A stretch of 64,000 bases of DNA from Nemophila menziesii. Lineage: Eukaryota > Streptophyta > Magnoliopsida > Boraginales > Hydrophyllaceae. Position 1 is the stretch's first letter, and each line of letters begins with the position of its first letter. This document shows, piece after piece, positions 24,523 to 34,753 of the stretch. A model generated the notes under the pieces. That model was given only the letters and a program-made list of their open reading frames with translations, was not told the DNA's origin and did not search any database. Location: contig JARWIR010000013.1 in the NCBI GenBank assembly GCA_029959085.1, positions 10,231,186 through 10,295,185 on the forward strand, in the 5' to 3' direction. A program made the position numbers and the translations under genes.

Positions 24523-25998
24523 TGATGTCTCCTCATTTGTGATAGTAAAATATACTCTTGAGACATCATTTTAGGCTTATTTATTAGTTTATAGGTTGAT
24601 TTTAGCTTAATTTAGTACACTTTCCTATTTTGGGTCTTGATTTGTAGAATTATTATTTTTAGAGCATATTGGGTTTAATTGTTTATTTAGTGTGAAGATT
24701 TAAAGATAATTATGGAGATTAATTAGAGTCCAAGTCAAAGACAACAACTTATGGAAGGAGATATGCATGGAAATTGGAGATAAGGAAATAATTGCTAAAA
24801 AGATGGAAAAGGAAAAGCTGCCTAAATCTGGGATTCTGCAAAGATAGGCGTTTTTACCTAATAAAGAGGCCGAATTTGGTAGTTTACTTCTAAAGGGCCT
24901 AGATAATTCTGTTGCGATTCTTTTGGTATCTTGTGGAGCAAAATCGGACCAATAATAAAGAAGTTATGACCAAAACAACGCAGCAGTGTTTATCTTTATT
25001 TCCATACGAATTTGAGTTGGGCTAGGAGTCCATTACTTAACTTATCTCTATAGAAACGAATTAGGTCAACCTCTAACCTATAAATACAGCCTCTTAACAC
25101 TCTTAAATGATCCTTGGTGAAACCTTAAACCAAGAGGAAGCTTAGAACACAAGAGAGAAGTCTGGAAGGAGCTGTCATCAACAATGTCTTCTTCTACCTT
25201 TAGATTTGTAATTTCTTTCTTTTCTTTCATGAACTAATTTTCTTTAGCTTAAGTTTTTAGCATATATGTATGAACCCTAGTTTTGATTGACATCTATCTA
25301 ATTTGGGAATTTAATGTTTTAAATAGAATTATAGTTTTTATTCTCTGTTTATGTGTTTGAATTTATATTCTGTGTTCTTGTGGACGGCCGCCATTAGAAT
25401 TACCATCTAGTAATTAGGATACCATTGACAACGGTGTTCAATTGCATGTTTAGCACATAACGTTTAGTTTTAGGTTTGATCTGACAACCCAACCTAGCTA
25501 GATAATCACTATGGTTGAGTCTTGTGACTCTTTACCAATTACAGGAAAAGTTTGCTTAGGAAGCCTTATTGACACAGGTAAATCCTATTTTAAACTACCG
25601 ATAGCATATTGGGACCGATTAGGGAAATACTACATGATTCACCCTTACATGTTTAGAACGGCAAAACTAGTGGGGATTACATGCTAATAACTTAAGCTAT
25701 ATTCTCATATTACTTCTCTTTCATATTTAATTTTCTGTCTTTAATTCCTTAGTTTAATTTAGTTTATTAGAAAATCAACAAAAATCTATTTGTCTTTACT
25801 TTTATTTGCGTTTAGTTGTTCTAGCTTTAATTATTTGCACTTGCTATTTGCATAAGATTCCTCTAACCTCTGTAGTCTCTGCGGAACGAATCATTATCTA
25901 AAACTTGCATACGATCTGTATACTTGCAGAACCGTGTAGTTTAGGGTGTTATTTGCACGTTAATTACATCTTATTTTATCACACCCTAGGCCCCACCA
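24523..25998 (+). repeat. 5' LTR of the young gypsy element
   Basis: It starts TGATGTCTCCTC, ends GGCCCCACCA, and is 1476 bp long. It has a TATA box at 25079 and a start hairpin in which TGATGTCTC pairs with GAGACATCA about 35 bases later. Confidence 0.95.
25079..25086 (+). promoter_or_regulatory. LTR TATA box
   Basis: CCTATAAATACAGCC fits a plant core promoter. The same box is at 31790 in the 3' LTR. It probably starts the element's genomic transcript. Confidence 0.65.
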
Positions 25999-26004
25999 AG
26001 TTTT

Positions 26005-26022
26005 TGGCGCCGCTGCCGGGGA
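26005..26022 (+). promoter_or_regulatory. Primer-binding site of the young gypsy element
   Basis: TGGCGCCGCTGCCGGGGA follows the 5' LTR after a few bases. This form, near-complementary to the 3' end of tRNA-Asp, is typical of Athila-like plant elements. Decayed forms follow the LTRs ending near 20717 and 38088. Confidence 0.75.
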
Positions 26023-26124
26023 CTACATCGTTAGTCCTTGTGCATATATCTTGTGCTTTTATTTTTAGTTAGTTCTATTTTACGCCTTTTGTTTTTAGTT
26101 TTTGTTTTTCAGATTTAGTTACAG

Positions 26125-27984
26125 ATGGAGAACCCAAGGAGACTTGAGCTACCCATCGAATTTAGAGTGGAGCCACGAGGAATTCGCGCTCCAGAAATCC
26201 AAGCCGCTAAATTTAAACCTGATCCAGGGATGCTAACTCAATTTGCATCTCATGGATTGTTCAGCGGAGCTGCACATCAAGATCCGCTCCGATATATTCA
26301 GAAATTCATGCAGATCTGTGATGCCTATATCGTAAGAGGAGTTACTAGGGAGCAAGTATATTATTTGATGTTCCAGTTCTTCTTGACCGGATGTGCAAGC
26401 GATTGGTACGATGCCCAATACCCTCATGTTATTCCAGATTGGGACAAGCTTCAAACAAGATTCCTAGACCGTTTTTATCCGGTTAGTAGACGTTTAAAAG
26501 ACATGTTGGAGCTTGAACAATTTATACAAGAAGAGGAAGAGAGTTTGGGTGAAGCATGGTTACGATTTACAGAGAAGAAAGCGAGGTGTCCATATCATAG
26601 ATCCTCGCCAGAATATTATTTAACCTTGTTTTATGGAGGCCTTAATGACAAATCAAGAGAGAAAGTGGATTCGGTAGGAAACACAGGTTTTGTGTTGCTA
26701 GATCCTGTAGAAGCTGAGTTGGGGATGGAAAGAATTCTTGAGAACGAGAGAAGTTGGCCAAGGAAATCAGTAAAGGAGAACAATTCAGAATCTCTAAAGC
26801 TTAAGGAATTGGCTAAACAACTCGAAGAGCTGACAGAACAAGCCCGAACAATTGCTCAGGTAAATATGGTATGCACAATTCCTTCGTGTCTTGGTTGTGG
26901 ATCAAGAAATCATGTGTGGGCAGGATGTATGAATAATCCAGCAGTAGCTTCCGTTCAATATCCTCAAGATAACTATTACTCGAATAGTTACAATCAAGAA
27001 AGCTACACTAATTATCAACAACCTCCACAACAAAAGAGTTGGGACAGGAAACAAGAAACTAGTCAGCAACCCCAACTTCAATCTTATAATCCTCCACAAC
27101 CTATTCAGAAAAAGGCACCCATTGTTAAGAAAACTTGTCAAGAACCGAAGAAAGATTCACCTAAACAATCAATGCAATTGGCAAAACAAGAACAACTCCA
27201 GAGTTTGACTTCAAGTATGACTAAATTAATACAAAACGTTGAGAAGAAAATAAATTATAGCCAACAGAGAGTTCGAACTCAGGAGAAGGTTATAAAGCAA
27301 CTAGAGCATACTATATCACAGATGGCGAGTACATTACAAACTAGGCCGAAAGGGCAACTCCCAAGTGATACTATTGCTCCTAGAGACGATTCTTGCCATG
27401 CAGTTGAATTGCGAAGTGGGAAGCAACTACCTCCACCGAGACCAGAACCAGAGCCTATCCCTATTCCAGAACAAAGGGGGGAAGAAATAATCGAAGATAC
27501 AGTTAAGGAGGTAGTTAAACCAAAGAGTGTCCAAGCCGAGACACCTGAAAAGACAAGAAAACCAGTGGAACTCAGTACACGCCCTCCACCACCATACCCT
27601 TCACGTGTCAGGAAGAAGGACAATGACCTGGAATTCAAGAAGTTCATTGACATGTTGAAGAAATTAGAAATCAATATACCCCTTGTTGAAGCTCTTAAGA
27701 GGATGCCAAGCTACATGAAATTTATGAAAGACATTCTATCCAACAAGCGAAGTATAGAGACTGGGGAAACAATTGGATTCCCTGTGGAGTGTAGAGTTAT
27801 ATGGCAAAACAAGTTACCACCAAAGCTGGAAGATCCCAAAGGTTTTAAAATTCCCATTATCCAGTTACCACCAGAAGAGCCCCTTCCCACGAAATCTTGG
27901 ATGGAACCATCCATACTTATGAAGAATCGAGCTGAAAAGTTCGTGGGAATCAAAGGAAAGGGGTGGAAATTTCGTCACTATTAA
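26125..27984 (+). CDS. gag polyprotein of the young Athila-type element
   Basis: A 619-codon open frame starts at ATG 26125, about 125 bp after the LTR. It forms the capsid shell for reverse transcription. The N-terminal half (about 30-200) is a plant retrotransposon gag domain (IQKFMQICDAY, REQVYYLMFQFFLTG, DWYDAQYPHVIPDWDKLQTR split across lines, LTLFYGGLNDKSREKVD). A CCHC-like knuckle, CLGCGSRNHVWAGC, is at about 255-268. A Q/P-rich linker, a possible coiled coil (about 350-400) and a proline-rich region follow. The usual gag-to-protease linker (KLPPKLEDPKGF, about 565) is present, but instead of a protease the frame ends about 45 codons later at the deletion scar. It is intact and probably expressible. 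Confidence 0.92.
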   Translation: MENPRRLELPIEFRVEPRGIRAPEIQAAKFKPDPGMLTQFASHGLFSGAAHQDPLRYIQKFMQICDAYIVRGVTREQVYYLMFQFFLTGCASDWYDAQYPHVIPDWDKLQTRFLDRFYPVSRRLKDMLELEQFIQEEEESLGEAWLRFTEKKARCPYHRSSPEYYLTLFYGGLNDKSREKVDSVGNTGFVLLDPVEAELGMERILENERSWPRKSVKENNSESLKLKELAKQLEELTEQARTIAQVNMVCTIPSCLGCGSRNHVWAGCMNNPAVASVQYPQDNYYSNSYNQESYTNYQQPPQQKSWDRKQETSQQPQLQSYNPPQPIQKKAPIVKKTCQEPKKDSPKQSMQLAKQEQLQSLTSSMTKLIQNVEKKINYSQQRVRTQEKVIKQLEHTISQMASTLQTRPKGQLPSDTIAPRDDSCHAVELRSGKQLPPPRPEPEPIPIPEQRGEEIIEDTVKEVVKPKSVQAETPEKTRKPVELSTRPPPPYPSRVRKKDNDLEFKKFIDMLKKLEINIPLVEALKRMPSYMKFMKDILSNKRSIETGETIGFPVECRVIWQNKLPPKLEDPKGFKIPIIQLPPEEPLPTKSWMEPSILMKNRAEKFVGIKGKGWKFRHY

Positions 27985-27999
27985 TCAAATTAATTCTAG

Positions 28000-28341
28000 T
28001 TGAACGAATTGGAGGAACTTCGTTATCATGCCTATGAAAATTCACGTCTCTATAAGGAGAAAACAAAGCGATGGCATGATAAACGGCTCCGTCCAAAGAA
28101 TCTCGAGATTGGACAGAAGGTTTTATTATACAACTCTCGATTTTCGAACTACCCAGGAAAGCTTAAATCCCGTTGGGGAGGACCTTACATTATCACCAAA
28201 GTCACACCGCATGGAGCGATTGAGATTGAAAATCCAGCCGAGCAACGGACATTCATGGTGAATGGCCAGCGTTTGAAGAGATACTATGACAGTGAGGACT
28301 TTGAGCAAGGAGAGAAAATCTACCTTGTCGAATGCGATTAG
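28000..28341 (+). pseudogene. Integrase C-terminal fragment after the pol deletion
   Basis: The frame NELEELRYHAYENSRLYKEK, then KRWHDKR, GQKVLLYNSR, GKLKSRWGGPYIITKV and NGQRLKRYYD is the end of a chromodomain-less gypsy integrase. It begins 16 bp after the gag stop, so protease, RT, RNase H and the integrase catalytic core are missing. It has no initiator of its own at a sensible place and is probably untranslated. Confidence 0.88.
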
Positions 28342-28559
28342 CCTGAGGTACACGTCTAACTCAAAGACGTTAAACAAAAGTGCTCTTGGGAGACACCCCT
28401 TGTTTTAATTGCTTTTTAGATTAGTTGTTTCTGCTTTGTAGTGTTTAGTTTTTAGTTAGTGTAAATTTTTAATTGTGTTTTCAAGCTAATGGGAGAGAAA
28501 GGTAGTGTGTTATTGTGCAGGAAACGAGTTTGGGGTCAAAAGGAAAAATCTGGAGGAAC

Positions 28560-28925
28560 TTCAAGTCTGGCGCGGACTACCCCGCGGACTACCCCATGGT
28601 CCGCAGGGATGCACCGCGCCCCAAAAACCCGTACCACGGGTTGGCTAGCTCGGGTTTTATCCAGAAGGTCGAAAAAAATCGCGGGGCCTGGCGCGGTACA
28701 CCGGACCCTAGTCCGCGCGCCTAAAACCCGTACCACGGGTTGGGTACCTCGGGTTTTTTGACGGACATGCTGCGGACTACCCCCTGCACCGCACCCCTGG
28801 TCCGCGACCCAAAAACCCGTACCACGGGGTGCTAGCTCGTGTATTATCCAGTAGGTAAAAATTTTGGAGCAACAGAAGCTGCGGTACACCGCGGGATATG
28901 TCCGGTGCACCGCAAGAGGCGGTTT
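28560..28925. repeat. GC-rich palindromic repeats in the gypsy 3' region
   Basis: Words such as GCGGACTACCCC, CCCGTACCACGGG, GCGGTACACCG, CCGGTGCACCGC and TAGCTCGGGTTTT recur three or four times in 365 bp. This is far richer in G+C than the rest of the element. Short frames on both strands here are by-products of the repeat. Confidence 0.82.
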
Positions 28926-29287
28926 AAAGAAAGAATTCTTTTCCTAATCAAACTCTTACCTTATGAGATTAACCCTAGCCTTCCACCCACGAATTTTTCA
29001 GACCCAAACCCTATATAAACATCTTAAAGCTTGTGCAAACCTTCACAATTAACACAACAACTCATCAAATCCTCTCCTAAATCTTCCATAAACACAATCC
29101 TTCATCAAAGTCATCACACTACACCATTAAAACACCATCATATTCAACAAGCTTTAAAGAATTCTTCCAAGATCAATCAAATAACCTTTCTCTTTCATCA
29201 ATTCCAAGCAACAACATCAAGCTAAACCAATTGTCGTTAAACTTTTAATCCATCCTTGGTATAACTTGAGTTGTGGGTGAATCAAGT

Positions 29288-29755
29288 ATGACTAATAGAT
29301 CTGAAGCTATGGAATACAAGAGAAAGTGTTCAATCCTTGGGAAGAATAAGAAATTGCCTGGAGCCACCATTGAAAAACCCATCAATATTGATGAGGTTTC
29401 TGAAGAATCAAAAGAACAGGCACCTGAACAACCACTACCAAAGAAGAGATTAACTGCTAGAATGTCCACACCAGCAAGGAGGCCTTTAGACAAGATAAAA
29501 ATCCAAGACCAAGGTTCTTCTACCTCTTTCTCTAAAATTGCTTATGATCTTCCTCCTTGGGCTATTCAGTTACAGAACGAAGTTGAAAGATTACGTGAAG
29601 ATAACAAAGACCTTTGGGTAGAAATCATGCAATTGGAAACAAGGGTAGAAAATTCGACCTTGTACAAGGATATAGATGATTACACCGATCCCTCCGCTTC
29701 AGAAGATGAGGATGACATGATGGATCTCTATGGCCAACCAGGTAGGTCATTCTAA
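29288..29755 (+). CDS. Extra 155-aa reading frame in the 3' region of the young gypsy element
   Basis: It starts at ATG 29288 and ends TAA at 29755, about 0.95 kb past the integrase fragment. Visible features are a basic N terminus (YKRKCSILGKNKK), a KKRLTARMSTPARRP stretch that could be a nuclear signal, a likely coiled coil (LQNEVERLREDNKDLWVEIMQ split by my reading) and an acidic tail (SASEDEDDMMDLYG). No signal peptide or membrane segment is present, so it does not look like the env-like frame described for some Athila elements. The function is unknown. It might act on the element's RNA or DNA, or be a captured host fragment. Confidence 0.6.
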   Translation: MTNRSEAMEYKRKCSILGKNKKLPGATIEKPINIDEVSEESKEQAPEQPLPKKRLTARMSTPARRPLDKIKIQDQGSSTSFSKIAYDLPPWAIQLQNEVERLREDNKDLWVEIMQLETRVENSTLYKDIDDYTDPSASEDEDDMMDLYGQPGRSF

Positions 29756-29759
29756 TTTT

Positions 29760-31219
29760 TCTCAATAGCTTGGATGCATTAGGTAGTTTAGTTAGTTTTA
29801 TTTTAAATTTTATTTCATTCTTGAGTCTTTTTCGAGTCGTGGGGACACGTCTCATTTTTGAGTTGGGGGTGGGGATTCGTTGTCCTCATCTTCCTTTTTG
29901 TTTTTCATAAAATTTAAAATTTTTGGGTTGAATTAGGCATAGAATATCTTTGAATGTACCTATTGAGCATGATTTTATTAGGTCAATGATAGTAAGTAGT
30001 ATGCTTTTGAAAGATGCAACAAAATTGTTTAGCATGCATGCATGAAAACAGGAGATAAAGGATAGAAAAGTTAATGAGCAATGCTAAGAAGTATGTTGAA
30101 ACTTAGGAATAGTTATTTGGTGTGTAGAACGTGAGGTTTAAAATTAGTTGAAAACCCACTTGTCTATGAACTATTAGTGAAAAAGTAACGAAATCCGGTA
30201 GTTAGAAAAATGACTAAGGCAGTTCTTTCATGATAAAACACTTGAAGCCTTTAGACTTTCTCACCCTTTTTGTTTGATATTATTGTTATTTATCCGTCTT
30301 AGCCCCTCTGAGCCTTTCTAAAGCCTTTTATTTGAAACACATTATAATCCTTACCCTAGTTTTTAGGACTTATCTATATGACCCGCACTCAAATCGCAAA
30401 ACCTGAGACAACTCGTTTTAGAGCTTGAGTTTGGGGTGGTGGGTTTCATTATTAGGGAACATTGGGATTTGGAAATTATCTTTGTGATTTTATTGATGAT
30501 GAATTGTTATTATTGTAACCCTTTGCCGGGGTAATAGTGAATGAAAAAGAAGCTACGAGCTAATTTTGCCAACAAGGGCATAAAAAAAAAGAAAGAATAT
30601 ATTTATGGAAAAATTGTTATAAAGAAAATATATATTCGGACCGGCAAAGTGGATTTTATATCATCAAAGGTTTTAATTGGGATTATTGGGGATGCACATT
30701 AAAAAGCATCAATAAATTGGGTTGAGTGAGAACATCTTCGAGTGAAAACTCAAGCTCTAGGGCGATTCGTTGATGGCTAGTGAGGAGAGAGCCAAAAGCT
30801 CACTTTTCATTATCCAAATATACCACACCCGTCCTTAAGCCAAGTTATAACCTAGACCTTAGGATTTCTGACTACTAGATGGAGAAACAATTGAGCTATT
30901 AGGTAGTAGGTAAGTGGACCATTGGATGCTGTATTTGGGACCTATGAACAACCTATAGCCATTAACCTGAACTAAGTTATCATCCTCTCCTTCTGGCATT
31001 GCGAAATTAATCTTAACTTGAATTTATGGATTGTTGATTACATGTATATTAAGCATATTTGTGCATTATTTCTTGAGCATTACTACATGAGACTTTTTAG
31101 ATATTTTGCTCTAGGATCATTCATTGTGTTCTGTTCTTATTCTCCTCCTACTTCTTCTTCTTGTTTATTTTGACTACCCTACTGTTCTTTACTTTTATTG
31201 TATCGGGACGATACAACTT
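29760..31219 (+). other. Non-coding 3' region of the young gypsy element
   Basis: No long frame. It matches the 3' region of the old element A (33988-34753 and 36283-36551), showing that the two belong to one family. TTGAGTTGGGGGT at 29860 is a near copy of the polypurine tract before the 3' LTR, and could be a second plus-strand primer as in other long plant elements. Confidence 0.6.
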
Positions 31220-31220
31220 T

Positions 31221-31233
31221 GAGTTGGGGGTCT
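31221..31233 (+). promoter_or_regulatory. Polypurine tract of the young gypsy element
   Basis: GAGTTGGGGGTCT lies directly before the 3' LTR start at 31234. Confidence 0.8.
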
Positions 31234-32709
31234 TGATGTCTCCTCATTTGTGATAGTAAAATATACTCTTGAGACATCATTTTAGGCTTATTTATTAGTT
31301 TATAGGTTGATTTTAGCTTAATTTAGTACACTTTCCTATTTTGGGTCTTGATTTGTAGAATTATTATTTTTAGAGCATATTGGGTTTAATTGTTTATTTA
31401 GTGTGAAGCTTTAAAGATAATTATGGAGATTAATTAGAGTCCAAGTCAAAGACAACAACTTATGGAAGGAGATATGCATGGAAATTGGAGATAAGGAAAT
31501 AATTGCTAAAAAGATGGAAAAGGAAAAGCTGCCTAAATCTGGGATTCTGCAAAGATAGGCGTTTTTACCTAATAAAGAGGCCGAATTTGGTAGTTTACTT
31601 CTAAAGGGCCTAGATAATTCTGTTGCGATTCTTTTGGTATCTTGTGGAGCAAAATCGGACCAATAATAAAGAAGTTATGACCAAAACAACGCAGCAGTGT
31701 TTATCTTTATTTCCATACGAATTTGAGTTGGGCTAGGAGTCCATTACTTAACTTATCTCTATAGAAACGAATTAGGTCAACCTCTAACCTATAAATACAG
31801 CCTCTTAACACTCTTAAATGATCCTTGGTGAAACCTTAAACCAAGAGGAAGCTTAGAACACAAGAGAGAAGTCTGGAAGGAGCTGTCATCAACAATGTCT
31901 TCTTCTACCTTTAGATTTGTAATTTCTTTCTTTTCTTTCATGAACTAATTTTCTTTAGCTTAAGTTTTTAGCATATATGTATGAACCCTAGTTTTGATTG
32001 ACATCTATCTAATTTGGGAATTTAATGTTTTAAATAGAATTATAGTTTTTATTCTCTGTTTATGTGTTTGAATTTATATTCTGTGTTCTTGTGGACGGCC
32101 GCCATTAGAATTACCATCTAGTAATTAGGATACCATTGACAACGGTGTTCAATTGCATGTTTAGCACATAACGTTTAGTTTTAGGTTTGATCTGACAACC
32201 CAACCTAGCTAGATAATCACTATGGTTGAGTCTTGTGACTCTTTACCAATTACAGGAAAAGTTTGCTTAGGAAGCCTTATTGACACAGGTAAATCCTATT
32301 TTAAACTACCGATAGCATATTGGGACCGATTAGGGAAATACTACATGATTCACCCTTACATGTTTAGAACGGCAAAACTAGTGGGGATTACATGCTAATA
32401 ACTTAAGCTATATTCTCATATTACTTCTCTTTCATATTTAATTTTCTGTCTTTAATTCCTTAGTTTAATTTAGTTTATTAGAAAATCAACAAAAATCTAT
32501 TTGTCTTTACTTTTATTTGCGTTTAGTTGTTCTAGCTTTAATTATTTGCACTTGCTATTTGCATAAGATTCCTCTAACCTCTGTAGTCTCTGCGGAACGA
32601 ATCATTATCTAAAACTTGCATACGATCTGTATACTTGCAGAACCGTGTAGTTTAGGGTGTTATTTGCACGTTAATTACATCTTATTTTATCACACCCTAG
32701 GCCCCACCA
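31234..32709 (+). repeat. 3' LTR of the young gypsy element
   Basis: It is 1476 bp and the same as 24523-25998 except C 31409 for A 24698, as far as I could compare by eye. Flanked on the right by CCTAACTATC, which holds the target duplication. Confidence 0.95.
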
Positions 32710-34753
32710 CCTAACTATCATTCATTTCATACATTGTTTAAGGGACAAATCGGTAAATTTGTATTGGTCGGGATTCTAAAATCTCCTTACCCCCGTCAGG
32801 GTGGACTAAGGAGCAACTCTCAAATGCTACAAACCCCGTCAGGGTGATTATAGTCCACTCTCAAGTGTTTAAGTTCAAATTACCCAATAGGCCATAGGTT
32901 TAATTAAGCTCGTCAGAGTCAATAATTTCTAACCTACATTCATTAACTAGTTCGGTACCTAAACCCCCCGTCAAGGTGATCCAATCGCCACTAATTGGAA
33001 TAGCCTAGATACTAAGACCTATGATTGGTTAATTACGTCAATTATAGTAGATAAAGCGCAAATTAAAGAAAAATACAATTCACCCAATTTGATTTAAATA
33101 ATAATAATCCCAAATCCAAATGTATAAAACGAAATCAAATTGGGGTTAACCCATTATGCGTTCTCAAGCACTAAATTAGTTTAGCTCATAATAATTGAAA
33201 AGATAAAAACTAAAGAAATAAATAGGTTCAACATGTTTTACAGAATAAAATAGAAGAACCTAATTACGGAATTGAATTGGCTGAGAAGTGGAGATATAGA
33301 CCGTCTCCAGCTCTTGCTTCTTCTCTTCCTGCCTCTAGCTTCTTCTCTGGTGTCTGACTCTTAAGCGTATGTTGTATTATGAAAAAGATATGAAGTGTAT
33401 GTGAAAATAGAGGTCTAAAGCCCTTTTATAATGTTAAAAACGGATTAGGGCTTGGACTTAGGAATAAATCAATAATTAAATGTCCAAGCCCAAATTCTAA
33501 GCCCAAAATCCCGTAACTGCTGATACACCTTCACTAAAACGGCTTTTCCCGATGCGTTACAACTCCGATTGCCCTCATTCCAGTTGCTAAAGTTCCGTAA
33601 CTCGATAAGGAATGTTTTCTCTTCAAAGGTCAGCGGCTAAATCATCTCTTAAGCACCTCGAAATCAGCAATCTATAGCCTGGAAAATGGATTTTCAGCTC
33701 TAAAAATAATATCTTCGGGATTTATCTTCAAGTCTTGACTCTATATCGCGATCTTTGACTTTCTCCTTGGATTCCTCTTCTAGCTAACATCTAAAGCCTG
33801 TAAAATCTTCACTAAAAATACCAATATTACGCGCAAAAGCTTAATAAATCAAAAATGCTAGAAATAAAAGAGGAAAATCGTATTATTGCATATTTAGTCC
33901 AAAAGTCTATCTAAATAGTCAAATAAACACCAAAAATGATGTCTCCTAAGGGTCGAAAATAAGAACATTTAAGGAGACATCAGTACGCACTTTCCATTTC
34001 TCGTGAACTATGTGTGACATGCATGCTATTATTTTATTTTTAATCTTTGTGTCTTTTCGAGTCATGGAATCACAACTCACCTTTGAGTTAAGGGTGGGGA
34101 TTTGTTGCTCCCATCCCCACGTTATATGTTTTAATTATTTTTAGTGTATAATATAGGGACTTTCCATAAAATATTTTAAATGTACATGTTGAGCATTATT
34201 TTGAGTCAATGATATTAGGCAGTGTGATTTTAAACAATGTTACAACGCGCTTAATATATTTATATGATAACATTAAGTAAAAGATAGAAAAGTATGATAA
34301 GCAATGCATTTAAGAGAAGTTGAATCTTAGGGAGCCTTGAGTGGTGTGTAGAGCGCGAGGTCTGATCTAGTTGATAACCCTCTTAGCCTATGAACTAAAA
34401 GTAAAAACGTAACAAAGCCTAGTAGTTAGAAAAATGAATAGAGTAATTCTTTGATAATCCACTTAAAGCCTTTAGCTTGCTAACCCGATTTTTAATTGAA
34501 TATTTATCCGTCTTAGCCCCCCTTTCAGCCTGAAGCATTCTTTTGTCGCCATATTACAAGCCATGCCCCTTAGTTGATAGGACTTTTCCATATGAGATGC
34601 ACTCGAATTGTAACCCCAAGACTAGTTGTCTTTAGAGCTTGAGTTTGTGGTGGTGTAATTCATCATTGGAAAACACATTAGGATGGGATTTTTTTGTGAG
34701 ATTGTATGTGATATATATTGATGAAGCACTGTCTATTGCCACCCTTTGCCGGG

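Larger units (their letters stand above)
24523..32709 (+). mobile_element. Young, internally deleted Athila-type Ty3/gypsy retrotransposon
   Basis: Two LTRs of exactly 1476 bp (24523-25998 and 31234-32709) with a perfect 5-bp duplication CCTAA (24518-24522 and 32710-32714). By eye the LTRs differ at one position (A 24698 / C 31409), implying very recent insertion. The internal order is primer site, intact gag (26125-27984), a junction straight into the integrase C terminus (28000-28341), a repeat-rich 3' region, an extra 155-codon frame (29288-29755), a long non-coding stretch and a polypurine tract. Protease, RT, RNase H and the integrase core are absent, so the proteins for its last move must have come from another copy. 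Confidence 0.93.
24206..33982 (-). mobile_element. Solo LTR in element A, split by a young gypsy element
   Basis: The two parts are 24206-24522 and 32715-33982. On the minus strand the LTR begins TGATGTCTCCTTAAATG (33982 inward), forms the family hairpin with GGAGACATCA, and ends with the complement of TGGTGGTCCTTTGTG at 24206. A perfect 5-bp duplication GTACG flanks it (24201-24205 and 33983-33987). Excluding the nested element it is about 1.58 kb and resembles the opposite-strand solo LTR at 34754-36277 (for example CGACCCTTAGGAGACATCA against CGACCCTTGGGAGACATCA). No internal region adjoins it. Confidence 0.85.

Noticed and set aside
28489..28910. Arg/Pro-rich frames on both strands
   Set aside because: They are by-products of the GC-rich palindromic repeats in the gypsy 3' region.
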